A DNA stretch of 21,150 bases, taken from assembly GCA_934183355.1 (NCBI GenBank), contig CAKPST010000042.1:1-21150 (forward strand), in the 5' to 3' direction. Made by a program: the position numbers and the translations under genes. The notes under the pieces are model-generated. The model ran no database searches, was not told the origin of the DNA, and saw nothing but the letters and a program-made list of their open reading frames with translations. Below are positions 15,647-21,150 of the stretch, one piece after another (the first letter of the stretch is position 1; the number at the start of each line of letters is the position of its first letter). This stretch comes from an uncultured Prevotella sp. (GTDB lineage Bacteria; Bacteroidota; Bacteroidia; Bacteroidales; Bacteroidaceae).

Positions 15647-17856
15647 TCAGCGGTTTCGAGCAGCAGCACTCGGCTTGCCCATTCGTTGGCTTTGCCCCAA
15701 TCGGCGTTGTGGCTGTAGGGAATCTCCAGTCCGTTCTGTATGAGATATTCGCCTGAGAACGTCTTGCCCTCGAATGAGAGAGGAGTCTTGTCGATGCGGT
15801 TAAGCTCGGTGATGCGGTAGCGCTTCTGTGGGTTGAGTCCAGCCATTGGGATGCGTGGCAGGTGCTGGTTGCAGAATGACTCGGTCTTCCACCAGTAGAA
15901 CACAGCCTTGTCCTTAGCGTCTGTCACGTACATGAGCGATGCCACACCCTTCTTGTCGTAGGGCGACTGCAGGCGGTAGAGCTCGCCAAACTGCACGATA
16001 GGACGTATGCGCTTGTAGTCGGCTATAGCCTTTCGACACTGGTCTTTATCGGCTTCGCTAAGCACCTTAGGCTGTATCTCCATGCCCAGACGGCCACTCA
16101 TGGCTACGTCGGTGCGATACTTCAATGGCACGGTGCGGGCTGTCTGATGGTTGGGGGCGTTGGAGATGTGGGATGCCATGGCTATGGCAGGGAAGAAATA
16201 GCTGGTTCCCCACTGCATGTATACACGTTGCAGGGCGTCGGTGTTGTCGCTTGTCCAGAACTCGTCGAAGTAGGGCAGTGTGCCCCAGTTGACACGTCCG
16301 CCGCCCGAAGCGCAATCCTGTATGGTCAGTTTGGGATATTTGGCGCGTATACGCTGCAACACCTTCTCGAAACCGCGGTGATACTCGATGTAGAGGTGGC
16401 TCTGGTTGTTGGCTGTGAGATACTGCGAACCGTGGTTTGAGATGTTCATGTTGGCGTCCCACTTGATGTAGTCAATCTCGGGATACTTCGTCATCATGTC
16501 GTCTACGATAGAGAACACGAAGTCCTGCACCTTAGGATTGCCCAGGTCGAGCACCACCTGTGTGCCGCCACGTCCGCATTTAAGGTCGCGCTTAGGAGCC
16601 TTAATCACCCATTCGGGATGCTTCTCGAAGAGTTCGCTCTTGGTGTTCGACATTTCCGGCTCAAGCCAGATGCCGAACTTTATGCCCTGCTTCTTGGCTT
16701 CGGCAAGGAGGCCCTCAATGCCGTGAGGCAGCTTCTGCTTGTCTACAACCCAGTCGCCCAGCGCACAGTTGTCGATGCTTCGCTTGTACTTATTGCCAAA
16801 CCATCCGTCGTCCATGACGAACAGTTCGCCACCCATCGACTTGATGTCAGCCATCATCTGCGCCATTTCCGGCTCCTTGATGTCGAGATATACACCCTCC
16901 CATGAGTTGAGCAGAATCTTGCGCTCGCGATTGCCGTTCATCAGCTTATACTTGCGTCCCCAACTGTGGAAGTTGCGGCTCACTCCGCTCATTCCCTCCT
17001 TGCTGTACGAGAAGGCTGTGACGGGAGTGGTGAAGGTCTCGCCCTTAGCCAAGTGATACTCCGAGTTGTATTCGTCAATGCCGGCGAAGAACTGGTGATA
17101 CTCCGACTCGTCGGTGACGGTGCGCAGCTTGTAGTTGCCCGAATAGCAAATGGCGGCACCGATAACACGGCCAGTATTCTCCTGACCCTTGCCGTCGAGC
17201 GAGAACATTACCTCTCCACGTGATGTCTGTGCATTACGTGTTCCGTCATGGTTGTCAATAATGAATGTGCCGGGCTTCAGCTCTTCTTCCGACAGCTGTG
17301 CCTCATTTGCCCATGCACCGTAGAAGTGCGACATCCATACATTGCCACGACGTATGGGCAGATAGGCTGAGTCGAATTGCGCGAGAGTGACGGTAGACTT
17401 CTCACCGTTGTTTATCTCGGTCCACATCTCGATAATGTCCACATCGTTGTAGGCACGATAGCACACGGTGACGTAGAAGGGATATACGCGGTCTTTGAGC
17501 TTCACTTTGAGCACTTTGGCGTTCTTTTCGGTTGTAGTGGTGTAGCTATCAACATCCATCTCAAGAGTCATGTTGCCGTCGGCATGGCGCACCGAGAGTG
17601 CAGCAGCCGATTCGCCTATCATGCCATACACCGGATAAGCGTCCTTGCCAGCCGTTCCGCCAGCCTGGAGTGTGGCTATGTCGGCATCTGAAAGCTTGTC
17701 GCCATAATACACAAATTTGAATGCTCCACCCTTGGTGGCATCCACTACGAGCGATGTCTTGGGTGTAGACACGCTGATATTCTCGGCATTGGCAGCGCCC
17801 GAAAGCATCATCAGTGCCAATGCCGGAAGAAAAATACGTTTGGAAAAATTTATCAT
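15643..17856 (-). CDS. GH36 alpha-galactosidase (secreted)
   Basis: This 737-residue protein has a signal peptide (1-24, ending GAANA) and the GH36 layout: an N-terminal beta-supersandwich (about 25-300), a catalytic barrel (about 310-640) and a C-terminal beta domain. The nucleophile is D467 in DYIKWDANMN and the acid/base is D537 in EFWTSDNTDA. The CxxGGGR-like segment (DCASGGGRVNWG, 514-525) and FVMDDGWFG are also typical. It removes alpha-1,6-galactosyl side groups from galactomannan fragments in the periplasm, which lets GH26 proceed. It lies 29 bp downstream of the AraC-type regulator and converges on the susCD operon. A remnant of a second GH36 gene lies at 206-254. Confidence 0.94.
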   Translation of the reverse strand: MINFSKRIFLPALALMMLSGAANAENISVSTPKTSLVVDATKGGAFKFVYYGDKLSDADIATLQAGGTAGKDAYPVYGMIGESAAALSVRHADGNMTLEMDVDSYTTTTEKNAKVLKVKLKDRVYPFYVTVCYRAYNDVDIIEMWTEINNGEKSTVTLAQFDSAYLPIRRGNVWMSHFYGAWANEAQLSEEELKPGTFIIDNHDGTRNAQTSRGEVMFSLDGKGQENTGRVIGAAICYSGNYKLRTVTDESEYHQFFAGIDEYNSEYHLAKGETFTTPVTAFSYSKEGMSGVSRNFHSWGRKYKLMNGNRERKILLNSWEGVYLDIKEPEMAQMMADIKSMGGELFVMDDGWFGNKYKRSIDNCALGDWVVDKQKLPHGIEGLLAEAKKQGIKFGIWLEPEMSNTKSELFEKHPEWVIKAPKRDLKCGRGGTQVVLDLGNPKVQDFVFSIVDDMMTKYPEIDYIKWDANMNISNHGSQYLTANNQSHLYIEYHRGFEKVLQRIRAKYPKLTIQDCASGGGRVNWGTLPYFDEFWTSDNTDALQRVYMQWGTSYFFPAIAMASHISNAPNHQTARTVPLKYRTDVAMSGRLGMEIQPKVLSEADKDQCRKAIADYKRIRPIVQFGELYRLQSPYDKKGVASLMYVTDAKDKAVFYWWKTESFCNQHLPRIPMAGLNPQKRYRITELNRIDKTPLSFEGKTFSGEYLIQNGLEIPYSHNADWGKANEWASRVLLLETAE

Positions 17857-17885
17857 AGTTTGTTTTGATTATTTGTTTTGGGTTT

Positions 17886-18770
17886 TTACACTATAATCTT
17901 GGTCTTGAAGTATTTCTCGCGAAATTCTCTCGGGCTGCATCCCTTGTGCTTGCGAAACAGGCGGTTGAAGTTGCTCAGTGTATTAAAACCGCAGTCGTAG
18001 CATATCTCGCTGATGCTGTCGGTGGTGTCGACAAGCTTGCGGGCAGCCACACCGAGACGCATTTCCACCACATAGTCGCTGAGAGTCTTGCCAGAGCGCA
18101 GCTTGAAGAAACGGCTGAACGATGTAGTGGACATTCCCACAAGGTCGGCAAGGTCGGCAAGACGAATTTCTTCGGTGAAATGCTTGCTGATGTATTCCTT
18201 CACCTTTAGTATGCGGCGACTGTCGCTGTCAATATCCACCTTGGCAAATGATGATGATGCAAGTTCGCGTGTTCCTTCGGCAAGTGAAAGTTCGTAAAGG
18301 ATTGAGAGGAAATTGATAACAGAATAAAATTTGTCTTTAGTAGATGAGAGTTTGTCGAGAAGCGGATACACCTTCTCGATAGTATCAGGAGTGAACGCAA
18401 CTCCCTTGCGTGCCTTCTCAAATAGACGCTTGATAGGAATCAGGGGCGTGCGATTAAAGAGGCTGTATGAACTGTTGAAGTCGAAGTGAAACTGCACAGT
18501 TATCTCGCGTATCTCCTCGCTGTGGCACGTGCCTTGTTCCCACACGTGCTCCAGGTCGGGACTTGTTATGAGCACAAGTTCACGATTGCCTATCGTCTCC
18601 GAACTGTCGCCGACAATACGCAACACACCCTCCCCATTCTCCACATAGTTTAGCTCAAAGACTTCATGCTTGTGTATCGGGTAGGTAAATTCTTTCTTTC
18701 GCCGGTCCGCCACATACATGAAGTCGCTCTCAAGTAGCGGGGGCAATTCACGCAATACTCTATCTTCCAT
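17886..18770 (-). CDS. AraC-family transcriptional regulator
   Basis: The protein has 294 residues from ATG 18770 (MEDRVLREL); the longer frame begins at TTG 18788 and lacks support. An N-terminal cupin-like sensor (about 20-120, with YPIHKHEVFELNYVENGEG) is followed by a linker and a C-terminal double helix-turn-helix. The latter includes IRLADLADLVGMSTTSFSRF and SISEICYDCGFNTLSNFNRL, ending GCSPREFRE. It is a one-component cytoplasmic sensor, probably activating this locus in response to a mannan-derived sugar such as mannobiose or mannosyl-glucose. No HTCS or SusR-type regulator is in the window. It lies directly upstream of GH36 in the same direction and may be cotranscribed with it. Ligand and targets are inferred. 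Confidence 0.9.
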   Translation of the reverse strand: MEDRVLRELPPLLESDFMYVADRRKKEFTYPIHKHEVFELNYVENGEGVLRIVGDSSETIGNRELVLITSPDLEHVWEQGTCHSEEIREITVQFHFDFNSSYSLFNRTPLIPIKRLFEKARKGVAFTPDTIEKVYPLLDKLSSTKDKFYSVINFLSILYELSLAEGTRELASSSFAKVDIDSDSRRILKVKEYISKHFTEEIRLADLADLVGMSTTSFSRFFKLRSGKTLSDYVVEMRLGVAARKLVDTTDSISEICYDCGFNTLSNFNRLFRKHKGCSPREFREKYFKTKIIV

Positions 18771-18776
18771 AATTTG

Positions 18777-18810
18777 CAAATTTAGCAATTATTTTGAACA
18801 TACCCAACAA
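18777..18810 (-). promoter_or_regulatory. Probable Bacteroidetes promoter for the AraC gene
   Basis: On the minus strand a TAAATTTG box (18784-18777) matches the -7 consensus TAnnTTTG. A TTGTTG (18810-18805) stands 20 nt upstream in the -33 position. The box ends only 6 nt before the chosen ATG (18770-18768), so the transcript would start at or very near the start codon. Either the message is almost leaderless or the box is a chance match. Confidence 0.45.
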
Positions 18811-18980
18811 CTTAACGCATTTTCCCCCATGAAACATTTTTCTTGTTTTCATCTGCAATACTGCAATTCCTTGTTGTTGAGCATGTGCAACCTTTTGTGC
18901 AACAGCCAGTTACCTACGCTTGCAGATTGCTTGCAGATTGCGATTCCATCTGCAACAACTGCAATTCCTATTTAAGTCTC

Positions 18981-19080
18981 CGTACTAACCATACCAAGCC
19001 CTCGTACTAACCGTATCAAGCCCTCGTACTAATCGTACCAAGCCCTCGTACGAACCGTCCAAGCCCTCGTACGAACTGTA
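18981..19080. repeat. 22-bp tandem repeat, about 4.5 copies
   Basis: Units beginning CGTACTAACC / CGTACGAACC and ending CAAGCCCT start at 18981, 19003, 19025, 19047 and 19068. The period is 22 bp for three steps and 21 bp for the last, where one base is lost. The last copy is partial. The unit contains GTAC or CGTACG palindromic cores. No coding frame or promoter box was seen in it. Confidence 0.9.
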
Positions 19081-19210
19081 TAGAGTTGAAAATCCTCAAC
19101 AAATAGGGCTGAACCCTATCCTATATTATGTCGTCCCTTCTGGACTTCTAAACAAATTCATCTACCTTCTGGACTCGCTGAACGTCTCGAAGGACCATAC
19201 CTCCTACAGA

Positions 19211-19260
19211 TTGCAGATTGTTGCAGATGCTTGCAGATTGTTGCAGATTGTTGCAGATTA
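19211..19260. repeat. Five 10-bp tandem repeats of TTGCAGATTG
   Basis: Five consecutive decamers (TTGCAGATTG, TTGCAGATGC, TTGCAGATTG, TTGCAGATTG, TTGCAGATTA) run without interruption. Each contains TTGCAGAT, the reverse complement of the ATCTGCAA core in the dispersed repeat at 258-290 and 18836-18868. So the tandem array and the bounding inverted repeats share one motif. Confidence 0.9.
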
Positions 19261-19399
19261 TTCTTAGCTACTGCAAGTCTTCTTATCGGTGTAACTCGTT
19301 GATATATAATTGATTATTCAATAGGCTGACAACATGCTTGCAGTATTGCAGATAAAAAAGAAAAAACATTATATTATTGTTTCATTACATCTTTTTGTT

Positions 19400-20668
19400 C
19401 TAATATTTCTCCTCATCCAGCAAAAAACTATACACCGGCACAACCTCAATATCCATCCCAAGTTCTGCAGAAGGTATTGTCTCTTCTTGGTCGTAAGTTA
19501 TTATCATGCATTTCTTGGCATTTAGGAACTTTCCTACTTTTTGCAGCGCAGAGATTTCCCGATTACGAGTTGCGTCTTCAGTCATGCGATAAGACACCTG
19601 AACGAGCAATCCGTATTTAGGTACACAGAAGTCGACCTCCATATTTTTGTTGTAATAATACAAGTCTTCGCCATACTTCTTGTAAAGTTGTATGGCTACA
19701 AGATTCTCCAATAACTTTGTCTCTGGCTGAAAGAGAAACAGGTTTAGGATGCCGTTGTCGTAGAAGTAATGCTTCTTTATAGTCTCACGTTCGGAGATAG
19801 AGTCGGTGAACGAGCTGATGCTGAATGTGAGGAATGACTCGTGCAGATAGTCGAGATATGAAGCAATGGTTTCTCTTGCTATTTTTGTACCGTCTCCTTG
19901 CAGAATGTTTTGCAAGCGTTTAATGGCTGTAGGTTGCATAACGCTGTCTGCCAGTTTTCTTATAAGCAAGCGAAGACTACGCTCATTCCTAACACCTTTT
20001 CTTATAACGATGTCTGAGTACAAAATCTTCTGATAAAGCGATTGAAGCCACGACTTCTTGTCTTGCATGTTGAAAACCTCAGACAGTCCACCATAGTAGA
20101 AATAATCGGAAAAAAGTCTTAATACATCATTCTTTACAGGCGACAGTTCCCAGAATTTAGTAAGATGTACATGTTGATATTCCAGATATTCCTCGAAAGA
20201 GAAAGGATGTATCTCCTTTGTCAAATATCTTCCACCCAATGTAGAACTTATCTCGCGACTAAGCATGTGAGCATTGCTTCCGGTGATGTAGACACGATAT
20301 TTCTCGTCTGCTAATCTGCGGGCAAAGTGTTCCCATCCTTCTACGTTCTGAATTTCATCCAAAAAGATGATAGGTTGATGACTGAACATTTCGCGATAAG
20401 CCTCAAGTATAAGGTGCAACTCTTCTTTGCGAATGTCGGTGATACGTTCGTCCTCAAAGTTGATAAACAGGATTTCTTCCAAAGAATGTCCTTTAGCCAC
20501 AAGATCCTGAATCTTCTGATAAAGCATGTAAGACTTACCGGCACGACGAATGCCAACCAATACATAGTTTGCATTTTCTTCCAAACTAATGTTGCGTCCT
20601 TGAAGTTTTACCTTGCCCACAAATTCCTGTTGCCAAAGTATGATTTGCTTTAAAACATTCTTGTCCAT
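19400..20668 (-). CDS. AAA ATPase with C-terminal DUF4143 domain
   Basis: This 422-residue cytoplasmic protein has an N-terminal AAA domain. Walker A is GIRRAGKS (39-46), Walker B IIFLDEIQ (100-107) and the sensor-1-like segment YITGSNAHML (127-136), followed by GGRY. A middle helical region (about 155-290) leads to a DUF4143 C-terminal part with a PDDEXK-like EVDFCVP (344-350) and VQVSY (356-360). The usual lysine of that motif is absent, so nuclease activity is doubtful. This family is very common in Bacteroidetes and its function is not established; links to mobile DNA, defence or toxin systems have been suspected. The gene is visibly AT-richer than the mannan locus, consistent with separate acquisition. 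Its promoter region carries a striking palindrome array (20744-20831). Confidence 0.9.
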   Translation of the reverse strand: MDKNVLKQIILWQQEFVGKVKLQGRNISLEENANYVLVGIRRAGKSYMLYQKIQDLVAKGHSLEEILFINFEDERITDIRKEELHLILEAYREMFSHQPIIFLDEIQNVEGWEHFARRLADEKYRVYITGSNAHMLSREISSTLGGRYLTKEIHPFSFEEYLEYQHVHLTKFWELSPVKNDVLRLFSDYFYYGGLSEVFNMQDKKSWLQSLYQKILYSDIVIRKGVRNERSLRLLIRKLADSVMQPTAIKRLQNILQGDGTKIARETIASYLDYLHESFLTFSISSFTDSISERETIKKHYFYDNGILNLFLFQPETKLLENLVAIQLYKKYGEDLYYYNKNMEVDFCVPKYGLLVQVSYRMTEDATRNREISALQKVGKFLNAKKCMIITYDQEETIPSAELGMDIEVVPVYSFLLDEEKY

Positions 20669-20696
20669 AATCTTTGCATTTATACTATTCTAATTG

Positions 20697-20704
20697 CAAA
20701 GATA
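20697..20704 (-). promoter_or_regulatory. -7 box of the ATPase promoter (TATCTTTG)
   Basis: The minus strand reads TATCTTTG from 20704 to 20697, a perfect TAnnTTTG box 28 nt before ATG 20668. A weak TGTTTA (20726-20721) is the only -33 candidate. A weak -33 element next to an operator-like palindrome array suggests the promoter depends on an activator. Confidence 0.6.
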
Positions 20705-20743
20705 GCATAAATAAATGATATAAACAGCATCTTTTTGGCAAAG

Positions 20744-20831
20744 ATGCAGTCTGTATACTGCATAAATCACCAAAAACATGCAGTCTATACACTGCATAAT
20801 TCATCATAAAGATGCAGTGTATAGACTGCAT
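20744..20831. repeat. Three 20-bp near-palindromes with exact 34-bp period upstream of the ATPase
   Basis: Copies start at 20744, 20778 and 20812, each 20 bp long with perfect 7-bp arms ATGCAGT...ACTGCAT. The centres are CTGTAT, CTATAC and GTATAG, and the third copy is the exact reverse complement of the second. Spacers are 14 bp, AT-rich and partly alike (ending AAAAC or AAAG). The nearest copy begins 40 bp upstream of the -7 box at 20704. The layout fits cooperative binding of a dimeric protein on nearly one face of the helix (34 bp is about three turns). Confidence 0.92.
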
Positions 20832-21150
20832 CCCCGTTGTTTTTACGATAAAAGTAATGTATTTGTTACATAATTCGGCTTGATTCGTGAGTTGGCATCA
20901 ATTGGAACGAGCTCTCATTCCAATAGGTGCGCCGTCTCATTTCATTTGTCACGCAGTATCATTTCAATTGTAGTGTGGTGGCTGTTGTGGCGGTTTTAGG
21001 ATAGCAAACAAGCTAGGTAGAACAGCTTTTGTATTCAGTTTGTACATTTTCTTTTGCTTCCTTTCTTTTGTTTGCAAAAAATATATTAATTTTGGGGTGG
21101 ATAAATTGGCTTTGTGTATTCATGCACTTAGTCTTAATGCGTCCATGCCT
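20832..21150. other. Right-end gene-free stretch with weak 22-bp repeats
   Basis: No convincing gene is present. A 7-bp inverted repeat ATTGGAA/TTCCAAT lies at 20901-20924. Three loosely similar units of 22-23 bp, each with a TCTCATT or ATCATTTC core, start at 20911, 20934 and 20956. The rest is AT-rich with no clear structure apart from a possible plus-strand promoter at 21067-21094. Confidence 0.5.
21067..21094 (+). promoter_or_regulatory. Possible plus-strand promoter for a gene right of the window
   Basis: TAATTTTG (21087-21094) matches the -7 consensus TAnnTTTG, with TTTG at 21067-21070 as the -33 element. The spacer of 16 bp is shorter than the usual 19 or so. No start codon with a sustained frame follows within the remaining 56 bases. 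Confidence 0.35.

Larger units (their letters stand above)
18836..19367. other. Gene-free repeat-rich stretch bounded by inverted copies of one motif
   Basis: The 610-bp gap between the AraC and ATPase genes has no credible gene. Its left part carries ATCTGCAATACTGCAA (18851-18866) and its right part the exact reverse complement (19338-19353). Both are flanked on the outer side by poly-pyrimidine/poly-purine tracts that match imperfectly. Between them lie two 11-bp copies of TTGCAGATTGC (18920-18941), a 22-bp tandem array, a small ATAGGG/CCCTAT hairpin (19103-19119), two CCTTCTGGACT copies and a 10-bp tandem array. It resembles a non-autonomous inverted-repeat element, but no target-site duplication was identified. 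Confidence 0.5.

Noticed and set aside
18836..19367. Insertion sequence with transposase
   Set aside because: There is no transposase frame in the block and no flanking duplication was found; only a non-autonomous element remains possible.
20744..20831. CRISPR array
   Set aside because: The repeats are themselves palindromes with only 14-bp AT-rich spacers that resemble each other. There are three copies and no cas genes; an operator array fits better.

Overview
The window looks like a chromosomal segment of a gut- or rumen-type Bacteroidales bacterium, most likely Prevotella or a close relative. The signs are a SusC/SusD pair, lipoproteins with Bacteroidetes-type signal peptides, TAnnTTTG-type promoter boxes, few Shine-Dalgarno sequences, and a Prevotella-style C-terminal tail on one secreted protein. 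Species cannot be fixed from the sequence alone.

The core (about 567-18770) is a polysaccharide utilization locus for beta-mannan, probably acetylated galactomannan or glucomannan. On the minus strand, reading from 6967 down to 567, are a secreted CE7-like esterase, a GH26 mannanase, a GH130 mannosylglucose phosphorylase, a GPH-type sugar transporter and an AGE-family cellobiose 2-epimerase. A terminator at 331-367 ends this group. Divergently on the plus strand (7240-15504) are a three-domain secreted protein of unknown family, SusC, SusD, an IPT/TIG-type surface glycan-binding lipoprotein, and a two-domain relative of the first protein. A bidirectional terminator (15542-15595) separates these from a minus-strand GH36 alpha-galactosidase preceded by an AraC-type regulator.

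Inferred pathway: SusCD and the glycan-binding lipoprotein capture and import manno-oligosaccharides. The esterase and GH36 remove acetyl and galactosyl decorations, and GH26 cuts the chain to short products such as mannobiose. The transporter brings these into the cytoplasm, the epimerase converts Man-Man to Man-Glc, and GH130 phosphorolyses Man-Glc to mannose 1-phosphate and glucose. No intact lipoprotein-type surface endo-mannanase is present. A 3'-terminal remnant of a hydrolase, probably a mannanase, survives at 6986-7204 at the junction of the two divergent operons.

The right flank (19400-20668) carries an AT-richer AAA ATPase of the DUF4143 type. Three 20-bp near-palindromes with an exact 34-bp period lie just upstream of its promoter. 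A similar array (13-bp palindromes, 33-bp period) sits at the very left edge of the window.

Between the left array and the terminator is a mosaic of gene scraps: a DUF1016/YhcG nuclease piece, a GH36 core piece, a GH36 stop-region piece, and a 33-bp sequence identical to DNA upstream of the AraC gene. Several short tandem repeats with 10- or 22-bp periods occupy the intergenic regions.
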